Shown here: one piece after another, positions 8,746 through 18,035 of the stretch
Layout: each line of letters begins with the position of its first letter
How positions within the stretch are numbered: the first letter of the stretch is position 1
From: Symbiodinium natans
Taxonomy: Eukaryota; Sar; Dinophyceae; Suessiales; Symbiodiniaceae
NCBI GenBank assembly: GCA_905221605.1
Contig: CAJNDS010000276.1
Location: 126,001 to 179,896 of the forward strand
Direction: 5' to 3'
Length of the DNA: 53,896 nt
Program-made: the position numbers and the translations under genes
Notes under the pieces: model-generated
The model's database searches: none
Seen by the model: the letters and a program-made list of their open reading frames with translations, nothing else
Told to the model about the DNA's origin: nothing

Positions 8746-9892
8746 AGCCGAGTATAACTCGCTTGTTGCAGGCAGCGCCACCGCCATCCTGTTGCAAAAC
8801 TGCATATGCCACGTGTGCCCAGACCTTGATGTGAAGTTGTCGTGCCTATGCGACAATGCTGCCGCCAGATCCCTTGGCAATCGTCAAGGGGTAGGACGAA
8901 CACGGCACATAGACGGGAAGTTGCTGTGGCTGCAGCAAAAGACACAGGAGAAACTTCTTGAAGTGATTCCCGTGGGCACGCGAGACAACGTGTCGGACTT
9001 GCCGACGAAAGCACTTAAGCCTGAGAGGATTGAGTTCCTGCTTGGAAGGCTGAACGTGCGCTGCAAGGACAATGGGTTTCAGGTTGTCAGCGAGTCAGAG
9101 CTGCTTGACCACGAATCGCGACGAAAGATTTGCAGAGTAGTCAAGAAGGGATCAGTGAACGTGCAACAGGTTCTTCAGGTTCTTGCGTTAATCCTTCAGC
9201 TTGATAGCATTGCTGGTGTCAATCCAGATGAGCCCAATACCAGTGCAGACGCCTTGGGCCGGGACACTGGCGATGAGACTGGAGGTGGCTACGAGAGCAT
9301 GCTGTGGAGTTTTCTTGAAAGAGTGCTACATGCGATTTTCTTGATCCATGACTTCATGGTTAATCACCCGCAAGCAAGCCTGATACTTGCCCAAAGCACG
9401 ATCCTTGTGATGCTATGCATCTGTTTCTGCTGCAGACGAAGCAGAGCGTCGCAACTTCGTGAGACTGCTGAGGCAGGAGCAGCAAGTGCACCCACGGTGA
9501 GCGTGCATATAAAGGTTGTTGGGGTTTCGGTTCCTGGGGATAGGATAGGTCCCGAACCCGCCGAGATCCCTAGGTCAGACCCGAGCCTTAACTTGCAGCC
9601 ACAAGCAACCAAAGGAGACACAAGTGATGATGAATCGGACCCGACAGCTGCACCGTCATCTGCAGTGCCGGGTACTACGCAGCCGATCCTTGAGCAGTGC
9701 GATGCATCACCAGAAGCACCAGCCAGGGACCCGCAAGGGCATCGCATCGTGTTTGCGACAGCGAGCCGTGGATATGCTTTCCACAGTGTGCGAGAATGCC
9801 CTAAACTGAAGTGTGCCAAGCAAGTGTTAAGGTACAGCAGGCGTGAAGCCATGAGGCGAGGCTATCAGCCATGCAAAGTGTGTGGAGGATGA
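8663..9892 (+). CDS. B RNase H end plus membrane/zinc C-terminal module
   Basis: The frame resumes RNase H with catalytic residues in LSSCEAEYNSL and CLCDNAAARSLG, and the GVGRTRHIDGKLLWLQ signature. After the usual end of pol (NVSDLPTKALKPERIEFLLG) come about 260 further residues. These hold two hydrophobic segments (FLERVLHAIFLIHDFM at about 9312-9359, and SLILAQSTILVMLCICF at about 9378-9428) followed by CCRR, then a low-complexity linker. The end domain has His and three Cys (GYAFHSVREC ... GYQPCKVCGG). That end resembles small H-C-C-C zinc motifs in which PCKVC closes the site. The same layout is present in C. Confidence 0.75.
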   Translation, partial: SACCVVWDGQLLYSSSHTQKVTSLSSCEAEYNSLVAGSATAILLQNCICHVCPDLDVKLSCLCDNAAARSLGNRQGVGRTRHIDGKLLWLQQKTQEKLLEVIPVGTRDNVSDLPTKALKPERIEFLLGRLNVRCKDNGFQVVSESELLDHESRRKICRVVKKGSVNVQQVLQVLALILQLDSIAGVNPDEPNTSADALGRDTGDETGGGYESMLWSFLERVLHAIFLIHDFMVNHPQASLILAQSTILVMLCICFCCRRSRASQLRETAEAGAASAPTVSVHIKVVGVSVPGDRIGPEPAEIPRSDPSLNLQPQATKGDTSDDESDPTAAPSSAVPGTTQPILEQCDASPEAPARDPQGHRIVFATASRGYAFHSVRECPKLKCAKQVLRYSRREAMRRGYQPCKVCGG

Positions 9893-10431
9893 TCCAGTGT
9901 TTTCATTCCACTTGGAAATGTTCATGATGCTGCGCAGTGGTCGCATGTATATAGCTTTATGTACATAGCTTGTGATGCTCATGAAACTTCACTTGCCAGT
10001 CCGTGTGGACCTTGAAATCCAGCAATCTCCCTACCGCTTTGCCACACCAATTTGGTGTCAATCCTTTACGACAGGCATCTATCTGGATGGGTGTGGAGCA
10101 CCCTGAACCCGCAGAGGGCAATCGTGCCCTGATGGTAACTAGGCCATCACAATCTCTGACGAGATCTTGAAAAGACCTTGTGTGCTTGCGCTTGGGCCAT
10201 ACAAGCATCTACATCTCTGTCCTTACCAGCCGGTGGGAAGAGATTCCGCATAGGCCGTAGCTGTACAGTGCTGCGTAGTGGACGCTAAGCCAAAGACCTT
10301 TGAGGCAGAGCTTAGAAGACGCCAACACTTTTGGAGTGCAATCCTGAACTAAGTATGTTGTTGTTTCCTGTGGGGCATCGGCAAATGTGAAGTAGACGAA
10401 GCAAGCATTCCGCCAGCTCAATGCAGCATCG
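9893..10431 (+). promoter_or_regulatory. B 3' untranslated region with islands shared with C
   Basis: This non-coding stretch of about 540 bp lies between the pol stop and the polypurine tract. It holds three islands also found in the 3' UTR of C, in the same order: CTAGGCCATCACAATCT (10139-10155), a 5-bp stem with 7-nt loop GCTTG-GGCCATA-CAAGC (10190-10206), and TGAACTAAGT plus a GT-rich tail (10345-10363). The sequence between the islands has diverged. Selection on RNA function (packaging, dimerisation or reverse transcription) is inferred. Confidence 0.65.
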
Positions 10432-10439
10432 AGGCGGGG
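10432..10439 (+). promoter_or_regulatory. B polypurine tract (AGGCGGGG)
   Basis: This near-all-purine octamer directly abuts the 3' LTR. The same eight bases directly precede the 3' LTR of C (21880-21887). It is the expected RNase H-resistant primer for plus-strand synthesis, with an unusual C at position 4. Confidence 0.8.
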
Positions 10440-10573
10440 TGTTGAACATTTTGCCGTATCGAAAGTCCCCATTTTATCATGTGATTTGCTTTGCAGTATT
10501 TCATGCACTCACATGTTTCACTTTGAGATCGAGTTGCATCTGAAGGCGTCTTTGAGAGTTCAAAACATTTTCA
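10440..10573 (+). repeat. 3' LTR of element B
   Basis: 134 bp, the same as 2247-2380 with no difference seen by eye. It is followed by the AAAAT target duplication and the resumption of X. Confidence 0.93.
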
Positions 10574-10578
10574 AAAAT
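10574..10578. repeat. Target-site duplication of element B, right copy (AAAAT)
   Basis: Second copy of AAAAT directly after the 3' LTR end. The X codons resume in frame from here. Confidence 0.9.
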
Positions 10579-10938
10579 GGACGAGACGATGTGCCGATCT
10601 CAATCAGGAAACTTACCCTGACGAAGGAACTGAAGGATGACATAGAGAATGGCAAGTATGAAGAAGGTTGGTTTTATCTCACCGACGGACGGCCAGTGAG
10701 AATCGACTGGGACGTGAACACGACGTACAGCCTTGGACGAGACGAAGGAAAAGCGTTCAATTACAGAACCGCGCTGAGAACAAGATATGAAGAAGAGCAA
10801 ATAGTCTGGGAAGAAATGGAATTTTATGAGTGTGCCGAGGAGTGGAGAGACAAAGGCACAATGGTCATAGTACCAGAGATCGAGAAGGCAGTGGTCATCA
10901 CGATCATGGAAAGATTTCCGAGAAGTGTCGAAGATTAA
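10579..10938 (+). pseudogene. X pre-integrase region
   Basis: This reads GRDDVPISIRKLTLTKEL and on to the stop at 10936-10938, in frame with AAMEN at 2232-2246 once B is removed. It aligns loosely with the segment between protease and SAP in B and C (FNYRTALR against YRTTLQQ). The next frame, from 10925, is a Glu/Lys-rich linker. No catalytic motif is seen. Confidence 0.6.
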
Positions 10939-11566
10939 CGGAGAGTACAGTAGTCCGTACAAGAGAAAGGAACTAGAGGAAGAGCGTGATGTGGAGATGG
11001 AACCACAAGAACAAGACGACCTATGGAAAGGATCAGAAAAGGAGTTGCAGCGAGAAATTGACAAAGGAATTGAAGAACTGGCACAAGCGCCAAGTCCTGG
11101 GTTCGCACCAGGACAGCATATGCAAGAAGAGAACGATGAGAGTGAGCGAAAGAAAGTTGAAGAACAACTTCCGAAACTTGGAGAAGCAATGGATGAGAGA
11201 ATGAAGATCGGAGGAATCGAGCTTACACCAGCGAGTACGATAAAGCAGTTAGTAAAGCTCAAATTTGGCAGAGACTGAAAGAAGCTGTAGCGTCAAACAA
11301 GATGAAGGAACTAGTCGAAATCTCGAAAGGACTCGAGGTTGAGTTCTCAAGAGAGCCAGATGGAGAGAAACGACCGGAAGCGCCGAGCGAAGAAGAAAGA
11401 AAGAGACACGAGCTGACACACCTACCGAAGGCGGACTGGTGTGAAAGTTGTTCGGCAACAAGAAGTAGAGAAGATGATTTCAAGATAACAGAGAAGAAGT
11501 ATGAAGCGTCGTTAGTAAGTATGGGTTTAGTTCACCGGAACAAGGAACGAAGAAGATGCAAAAGAC
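10925..11566 (+). pseudogene. X acidic linker, SAP remnant and integrase zinc motif
   Basis: Two frames meet near 11270. The first encodes a charged linker and IGGIELTPASTIKQL, matching VEGVELHLGCTLATLRAAC of C at the SAP start. The second gives the SAP end (QIWQRLKEAVASNKMKELVE) and then KRHELTHLPKADWCESC, the H-X3-H-X7-C-X2-C integrase zinc motif also present in B and C. The middle of SAP is lost at the frame break. Confidence 0.6.
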
Positions 11567-11911
11567 GTGAAAGATGCATTGTGCATAAGTTTGGTCATGG
11601 TGGACCAAGGGACAAAGTTTGTCCACGCAATTCCAGTCCAGAGCAAGGAAGTGACAAGCTATCTGGTGGAAGAAGTTTGTAGAGTGCTGATGCTAATGCA
11701 GCCGAAAGTGATCCTGAGAACGGACACCGAACCAGCGATGATTGCGTTGAGAAAGAAGGTGCAGACGATAAGGAAAATGCAGAAGCTTGAGACAGAGATT
11801 CAAGATGTTGCGCCAGACACACACCAAGGAGCGCAAGTTGAAAGATGGGTACAAACAGTGAGGAACCTATCGAAGACTTTGGTGTTGGAGTTGAGAAAGA
11901 AGCGAAGGTAA
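11567..11911 (+). pseudogene. X integrase catalytic core
   Basis: This frame contains SLVMVDQGTKFVHAIPVQSK, the second catalytic Asp in ILRTDTEPAMIAL, and the Glu region THQGAQVERWVQT. These correspond to the second Asp and to the Glu of the D,D-35-E triad of retroviral-type integrases, which join element DNA to the target. The first Asp lies in the preceding broken frame. The core therefore keeps recognisable chemistry but cannot be made as one protein. Confidence 0.75.
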
Positions 11912-12450
11912 AGATCACGAGCGAAAGTGCACTGTATCCATGGGCACCGAGACACGCAGCATTCCTGTTGAACAGGTTTGTTGTACAACAGGGGAAAACC
12001 CCGTTCGAGTTGGTATTTGACCGTGAGTACAAAGGAACTTTGGTACCATGGGGTAGTGTGGTTGTGGCGAAACCACTACCGAAGACAAAGGAGAAAGGTG
12101 AAGCATGGAAGAAAGGAATCTTCGTTGGAAAAGATATGGTTTCGAACATGAATCTGGTGAGTACCAGAAGTGGAATCATCAAAAGTCAGACAATGAGACA
12201 ATGTTCGCCAACGTTCGAAGTGGAGACATTGGCAAATGCATGCGGAACACCGCGGAAATTTTGCCAAGAGCAGTTGACAGGACGGTCGCAGCCGAAGAGG
12301 CTACCGCCATCGAGTGGAATCGAAGTGGCGCCGATCGAAGGACCGCCAGTACAAGTTCCGAGAACTCCAGAGCAGTTGGTCTGGAGACACCGCAGTCTAG
12401 CCCGACAGCATCGCAAAGACCGAGCGATGCAATGGCGTCTGATCCACTGA
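11845..12450 (+). pseudogene. X integrase C-terminal region
   Basis: Typical copia integrase C-terminal sequence is readable: YPWAPRHAAFLLNRFVVQQG, TPFELVFDREYKG and WKKGIFVGKDMVSNMNLVS. A frame change near 12105 follows and opens into the long acidic linker. Confidence 0.75.
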
Positions 12451-13511
12451 CAAGTGATGATGATGACAATGATGAAGATCCCGGCGAGGGCCAAAGAAGT
12501 TCTGAAGCAAGCAGCAGGAAAGGAGCAGCGGCAAGGAAAAGAGATGAAGCAAGTATGACCTCGGGTGAAGCCGAGGAAGAAGAGCTGGAAGGCACGAGCA
12601 AAAGAGAGCTCGAAGGAGCAGCCGCGGAAGAACCTGAAGCAACAAGGCCGAGAGTCGACGAAGGAAGCGGACAAGTTGAAGAAAGACCTGAGATCCAAAG
12701 AGAAGAACCCTCAGGAACGGTGAGAAGGATAATGGCCACAAGAAGTGTGCAAGAAGTTGCGTCATTTCTCAGGAAGGATTTGCCGAAGTACCATGATGAC
12801 GAAGAGGTAGAGTTGGAGGAGTTTGAAGGACTCGAAGTCGAGTTTGAAGAACCTGAAGAGGAAAGAAGCTCAGAGCTCGGAGAAGACGAAGAGTTTGAGG
12901 AAAGCATGCCAAAGTGGTCAAACAAGTTCGAAGATGAACCTTCGAAGGTGGACGAAGACGAGCTGACGAAGGTCGACGTTGTGTCAAGAGAGCACGAGAT
13001 AAGCCGACTCACAGAGATGAAAGTCTTGAAGGAATTGCCAGAAGGCACGAGTGTGAGCAACTACAAGTACCTCTCAACCAAAGTTGTCTACGATTGGAGG
13101 CATCGAGACAGTGAATGGCAACGGCGTGGCCGGTTAGTTGCCCGCGAGTTTAAATGGTTGGGGTCAACGGACATCGCAACGCTATTTTCTCCAACGGGAG
13201 TTGCGAGCACAGTGAAGTTGCTCTCAGCAATGTTTGTGTCGTCCAACGACCACATCCTCGGAAGCATCGACGTAGGAGATGCCTACTTGATGGTAGAACA
13301 AGAGGAACCAACTGTCGTCGAAGTCGACGGAAAGTACTATGAACTCGGATTCACGTTGCCAGGGCAACGGATAGGATCAAGCGCATGGTTCAACAAGCTG
13401 AAAGGATACCTCGAAGAGTGTTGGACTCAAATCCGACGAAGGACTACCAGCTTTGTTTTACAGGAGACAAGAAAAAGGAAAAGCTGGAATGGTTGTGTTG
13501 TCGCACGTTGA
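12105..13511 (+). pseudogene. X acidic linker and first half of reverse transcriptase
   Basis: An open frame of 468 codons. The first 280 form an acidic, Ser/Glu-rich spacer (for example VELEEFEGLEVEFEEPEEER). RT starts with YKYLSTKVVYDWRHRD, then RGRLVAREFKWLG and the first catalytic Asp in GSIDVGDAYLMV, followed by LPGQRIGSSAWFNKL. The frame is lost near 13450. Confidence 0.75.
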
Positions 13512-13853
13512 TGACATGGAACTGTACGCGACGGAGAAAGAGTTCCAAGGATTGATCGAGTTCCTGAGAAAGAAGAAGTTGAAGATCAAGGTCGAAGGAC
13601 CGTTGCGAGAGCAAGAAGGTTCAATGAGTTTTCTGAAGAGGATTCAGCGCAGTAAACGATGGAGATGTCGAGATCACGATGAATTCCAAGTACATCGAAG
13701 GATTGACCGAAGTGTTGGAGTTGGAAAATTCGTATCCAAAGAAACTGCCATGCCCAGCGGACAATGGAAGGGCAATGCAAGCGAAGAAAGGAGGAATGGA
13801 CCCGCTATCGGAAGCGGATCACCACACGTACAGGAAAGGTGTTGGTATACTGT
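13453..13853 (+). pseudogene. X reverse transcriptase, catalytic half, cut by element C
   Basis: VVLSHVDDMELYATEKEF holds the catalytic HVDD (13504-13515) in one frame. After a break near 13670 the frame changes and runs NSKYIEGLTEVLELEN through HHTYRKGVGIL to the insertion point of C. X shares the His-containing form of the motif with B and C, so the change predates the split of these lineages. Confidence 0.75.
13849..13853. repeat. Target-site duplication of element C, left copy (ACTGT)
   Basis: ACTGT directly precedes the TGTTTGGG start of the 5' LTR of C and is repeated at 22056-22060. Removing C and one copy restores the X codons for GVGILLYLAPERPD. Confidence 0.9.
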
Positions 13854-14076
13854 TGTTTGGGATTTCGCCTTCTTGAAACTTCCCACTTTATGTGATCTTG
13901 TCGTGGTTGCTTTACAGTATTTTCATGCTCCCAGTTTTCACTCACATGTCAATCAGTCATGTGCTTTGACTTGAGATTGCATTTGCACCGCAGTTGTGCC
14001 TTGGAGACTTGACTTTAAAGTGTTGAGTTGTGGGGATGTGTGTCTGTGGCGTCTTTTGTGTTTGAAAATCTTCGCA
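13854..14076 (+). repeat. 5' LTR of element C (223 bp)
   Basis: Begins TGTTTGGGATTTCGCC and ends GAAAATCTTCGCA. Compared with the 3' LTR it has five substitutions and an extra 55 bp at about 13994-14048, between GCACCGCAG and GCGTCTTTTG. Confidence 0.9.
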
Positions 14077-14118
14077 TGGTGGCGGAGCTCTGGAAAGCCA
14101 GACTCCGGCCAAGTCTGG
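14077..14118 (+). promoter_or_regulatory. C primer-binding site and adjoining hairpin
   Basis: TGGTGGCGGAGC follows the LTR directly and differs by one base from the site of B. A 7-bp perfect stem lies just downstream: CCAGACT (14098-14104), loop CCGGCCA, AGTCTGG (14112-14118). Its sequence differs from the hairpin in B while its position is similar. Confidence 0.75.
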
Positions 14119-14259
14119 GGCTTGGGTGGTTTCTGGGTTTTGCTGTGCGAGATCCGTTCAGGGACCATCTGTTGTCAGGTCGCCTTCTGCCTCAGGGTTG
14201 ACTTTGCGAGTGTAGATTGAGATCTGTAGTTGCGAGCCATATTGCGTGTGTGCTCCTGA

Positions 14260-14730
14260 CCTGCCACGGTCAGCAGAGCAAGCAGGACGGCAATCCCTGC
14301 TCATATCCCTTGGTCCGTGTGGGAAAGCCCCAAAACCTTGAGGAAGCTAAGAAGCTGTGTGACTGAGTGGTACGTTGAGCTGCAGATTGGTAAGCCTTGT
14401 ACCCCTTCCTTGACTCCCGAGAGTTTCCAGCGACGCCAGCTCATTCGACGGAAGGAGCACCAGGACAAACTGCGAAAGCTTACTTCAGGATCTGAGATCA
14501 TTGCATACGGTTGCAAGTTGCTTGATAGTGAAAAGTCTTTGCTGGCGCCATTCCTTGACGCTTCCGTGACGATTTTACTTCAGGAGACCAAGGCCGAGAG
14601 TGTTGCGAGAGTTTCTGCTGTTTCTCGCAAGCGCAAGGCGTGCGACGTCTTTCCTGCATTGCGAAGTGAGGTTTCTGAGGTGATAGATTTGGAGCCAAGT
14701 GAAATTGGTGGGGTCATAGATCTAGATTAG
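14260..14730 (+). CDS. C ORF1, small protein upstream of Gag with two SIM-like motifs
   Basis: Open for 156 codons between a TGA at 14257 and the stop at 14728-14730, 22 bases before the Gag ATG. It has no ATG codon in frame. Its body is basic and helical (QLIRRKEHQDKLRKL). The C-terminus reads SEVIDLEPSEIGGVIDLD, with two copies of the V-I-D-L-acidic pattern that is typical of SUMO-interaction motifs. It corresponds in position and ending to ORF1 of B. Function unknown. Confidence 0.55.
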   Translation, partial: PATVSRASRTAIPAHIPWSVWESPKTLRKLRSCVTEWYVELQIGKPCTPSLTPESFQRRQLIRRKEHQDKLRKLTSGSEIIAYGCKLLDSEKSLLAPFLDASVTILLQETKAESVARVSAVSRKRKACDVFPALRSEVSEVIDLEPSEIGGVIDLD

Positions 14731-14752
14731 TGGTTCGACCGTCGTTGTTGCA

Positions 14753-16826
14753 ATGGCAGACACTGGTCCTGCCGTGCCTGACACCGATTCTGACGCCGAA
14801 GGTCTCGGCAATCCTTTCAGCCCCCAGTCACATGCAGCAGGTTCACCGCAGGCTCCAGGTCCCGATGCAGGTGGAGTCCTCGTCGCTCCTGCAGACTTGA
14901 GAGCCATGATCCAAGCCACACAGCAGGCTGCTCAGGCGGCCGCAGAAGCTGCCAAGCGCTCGCAGCCGCCTCTGATCGACCCAAGTCCAGCCTTGATATG
15001 TCTAGGATCCTTCCTAAACCCGACGTGTATAAGCCTTCCACACGTGAGGAGGAGCACAGTTCTTGGATTCAGTGGTATTGGTCGCTTAAACAATATCTTT
15101 GCGCTTTGGATGCTGGGTTCAGTTCCGAGCTGAGTTTCATCGAGAACAATCCTACTGTGGTGATTGGTGCAGTTGCCAGTGCTGAGAGTGAGCAGAGGTC
15201 AAAGCAACTGTACTCCCTTCTTGCAAGCCTTGTCAAGGGTCGTGGTTTGCAGGTCGTCCAGCGTACCCCTTTGCAGCATGGGTTTGAAGCGTTGCGCCAG
15301 CTAATCCAGCTGTTCCAACCATCCTCACGCACTAGGAGCCTTGGAATCCTGAGTGCCCTGACTTCCATGAATCAGTTCCGTGCCGGAGAGCCCCTTCTTC
15401 CCCAGGTCCTTGACATGGAAAGGATCATCGATGAGTATGAACGCAGCAGTGGGAAGAAGTTGGATGACGATTTCAAGTCATCGATTTTCTTGAAGTCTTT
15501 GAGTGGCAACATGAGGAATCATCTTGCAACGATCCTGACCGAAGATGTGACGTATGACACTTTGCGTGAATCTGCGTTGCGTTTTGAGCGCATGAACACC
15601 CGTTGGGATCACAAGAACCTGTTTCAGGGCGACAGCTTGTTCGCGTCTAAGAGCCGAGGCAATGAGCAACAGCCTGTGCCCATGGAGGTTGATGCCATGC
15701 TTCGTAAGGGTCCTAAGGGTGGTAAGCCTAAAGGTGGTAAGCCCAAAGGCAAAGGTGGGAAGGACAAAGGCAAGTCCAAGGGTTCTGGCAAAGGTGGCCA
15801 AGGTGGTAAGCCTAAGGGTCCGAGCAAAGGCAAACCTTCTGCACCCAAAGGCAAAGGTCAGCAAGGTAGTGGTTCGTGGGGTTCACAGGTCGGCTCTTGG
15901 GGTTCACAGGCCGGTTCTTGGAGCAGCCAGCAGAACGTGGTGTGTCACACATGTGGCAAGAAAGGGCATATTGCTCGCGATTGCTGGCGCAATGTGCAGC
16001 AGGTTCAGAGTCAAGGCCAACTTGAATCCAGTACTGCGAGCACCGTTGCCCCGAGCAGTTTGGGCCCCTCTGCGTCCCAGCTCGCTCCTGCATCTGCTTC
16101 AAGGCATGTGAACCGTGTTGAGATCGACATGACCGCCTTGTTGCATCAGTCACCTATGCCCTCTTCCGACTCCACCGAACACTGCTTGCGTGCTGTTCAG
16201 CGCTGTGACCTGCCTGACTCAGACTTTCTTGATGTCGTCAGAAGTTTGCACCGAATCCCAGGTTATGAGCCCCCATTGCCCAACCTTGTGCCGGTTGCTG
16301 TCGAAGTTCCCATGCCACATGTTCCTCACTTTGACATGTCGTACTCAGATGAGGACACTGCTTGGACGTTTTGTGACGTCGACGATTGCTTGAAGGTGCA
16401 TGCCGTGCAATGGGATGCTGATGCCACGCCCTGTGGCCAGGACATCCAAGTTGTGGTGGATTCAGGGTCCGATGCTTCATGCTTACCTTTGAGTTGGGCC
16501 TCTGTCGGAACAGCTGCCGATGCAAGCGACGACAGTTTCCGGGATGCACAAGGACATCCGATCCATGGTTCTGAGATGCGCACCGCAACATTGCAGATCG
16601 GCGATGTTTGCTTTAAGGAGCGATGGCTTGTGAGCAGCGTCACCCAGCCCCTCTTCAGTGTTGGCAAGCTTTTGAGGCAAGGCTGGAACATCATTCATGA
16701 TGACGACATTGTCCCGCATCTCACGAACCCAAATGGCTCTGTACGAGTGCCTTTGTATTACAAGCACAACAGCCTTCTCATGCCACAGGCACGATTTGTT
16801 CCGTCAGCGTTGACCCGGGGCCCTCA
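14753..16826 (+). CDS. C Gag and protease (one frame break near 14995)
   Basis: The ATG at 14753 opens an Ala/Gln-rich N-terminus (AMIQATQQAAQAAAEAAKRS). A small indel near 14995 moves the rest to the frame of 14998-16887. That frame encodes the capsid region (WIQWYWSLKQYLCALDAGF and on), PVPMEVDAML, lysine/glycine repeats, GSWGSQ repeats and a CCHC knuckle at residues C316, C319, H324 and C329 of that frame. The protease follows, with DSG at 488-490 and VTQPLFSVGKLLRQGW. The frame is lost near 16820, where pol continues in the next frame. Confidence 0.85.
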
Positions 16827-18035
16827 GTGCGTGCTCTTGAGGTCGATGATGTATGGCTGCAGCTTTCAGGGCACTTTGAGCAGCTGAGGCCTGGCATCTT
16901 TGCCCGTAGGGACAATTCCACTTGTCTTCTTGATTGCCTTGTGCCGTTGAGTCAGCATGGCGTGTCGTACCGCACCACATTGCGGCAGGAGTCCTCCGGT
17001 TGGCAAGTGTTTGAGTTGAATCAGGACATAACCAGGGTGGATGACCCTGAGCCTTCCTTTGAGCCTGAACGCATGTGGCACATCATCACGATTGGGTCCA
17101 CTGAGCCCCTGAGTGTGGACACGTTGTTCCGTCGTGTTTCCCCGCCAGCTCGTCCAAGCCGTGATTTCAGTGGTGATGATGCTGAGTCAGAGGCAGGCCT
17201 GCCTGGCCTACCTCCCGAGCTTGATGGCGAGGCTCTTGACGATGAAGATGCTCAAGGGCCTGAACCTGAGGATGAGGGAGCTGGTGTTGTGAGCCCTGCC
17301 GAGTTGGCCGCTGAGCCCGAGCCTGGGCACCTTGTGGTTGAGGGTGTTGAACTGCACCTCGGGTGCACGTTGGCAACTCTACGTGCAGCATGCAGCGTTC
17401 TTGGAATCGGCCGCAGCGGCGGCAAGGCCACCGTTCTTGAAAGGATCGGCAACTACCTTGCACGCCAACGGTTACTTGAAAGGCATGCTGTCCAGGATGA
17501 TCCGGTTGCCCGCGCCCAGCTTCCTATTGAACAGACTCCCGTGGTTGCCCCTAGCGAAGAAGAGCTTCGACGACACATGTTGTCTCACATACCATACCAG
17601 CCTTACTGCCCCCATTGCGTTGCCTACCAGGCGAGGTCAGACCGTCATGTGCGTCATCGAGCCGACACACGTACCTGCAGCACCCTTAGCTTCGACTTTT
17701 GCTACACTGAGCGTGCCACTGGTGAAGCTGGAAGCAAGCTAATCTGTCTTGTGCTCAGGGACAGCCATACGGGTGCTGTTTGTGCCATACCCACGCCTTC
17801 GAAAGGTGGGTCAGTGGTGTCCCGTTTCCAAGTTGCTGAGATCTGCAAGTTTCTCAACTTTTGCGGTCACGAAGAGGTCACCCTTCGCTCCGATCCCGAG
17901 CCCGTGTGTCTCGCTCTCCAGCAAAGTGTCAAAGACCTGAGAGCCAAACTTCGCCTGGCTACACATCTTGAGCAGATTGAAACTGCAGACCATCAGGCCA
18001 ACCCAACTACGGCGAGGCAGTGTTTGCAAGGGTGA
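16827..18035 (+). pseudogene. C pre-integrase, SAP-like domain and integrase with internal deletion
   Basis: This frame gives the post-protease region, an acidic spacer, the SAP-like motif (LRAACSVLGIGRSGGKA, about 17365-17415), the integrase zinc motif RRHMLSHIPYQPYCPHC, the first Asp in LSFDFCYTE and the second Asp in TLRSDPEPVCLAL. At DHQAN (about 18002) the sequence jumps to YGEAVFARVKSS, which in B lies about 70 residues further on. The catalytic Glu and the following core helices are therefore deleted, and the frame also changes. This integrase cannot be active. Confidence 0.8.

Larger units (their letters stand above)
2247..10573 (+). mobile_element. Ty1/copia retrotransposon B, full length, nested in X
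   Basis: This is a complete LTR retrotransposon of 8327 bp. It has 134-bp LTRs that appear identical over their whole length and run TG...CA, a primer-binding site directly after the 5' LTR, and the polypurine tract AGGCGGGG directly before the 3' LTR. AAAAT duplications flank it. Its coding order is ORF1, then Gag-protease-SAP-integrase in one long frame, then RT, RNase H and a membrane/zinc tail in frames broken by four indels. Integrase before RT defines Ty1/copia. Identical LTRs indicate a very recent insertion. Confidence 0.93.
10579..13853 (+). mobile_element. Host Ty1/copia element X, middle segment
   Basis: Continuation of X between insertions B and C. It carries the pre-integrase region, a broken SAP-like motif, integrase, an acidic linker and most of RT, with frame changes near 10920, 11270, 11560, 11850, 12110, 13460 and 13670. 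It ends at codon ATACTG of the RT motif GVGILLYL, split by C. It resumes at 22061 with LYLAPERPDLMYVL. Confidence 0.85.

Noticed and set aside
13994-14048. The extra 55 bp in the C 5' LTR as a retained intron
   Set aside because: The block can be framed to start with GT but then ends in GT, not AG. No splice-type boundaries fit.
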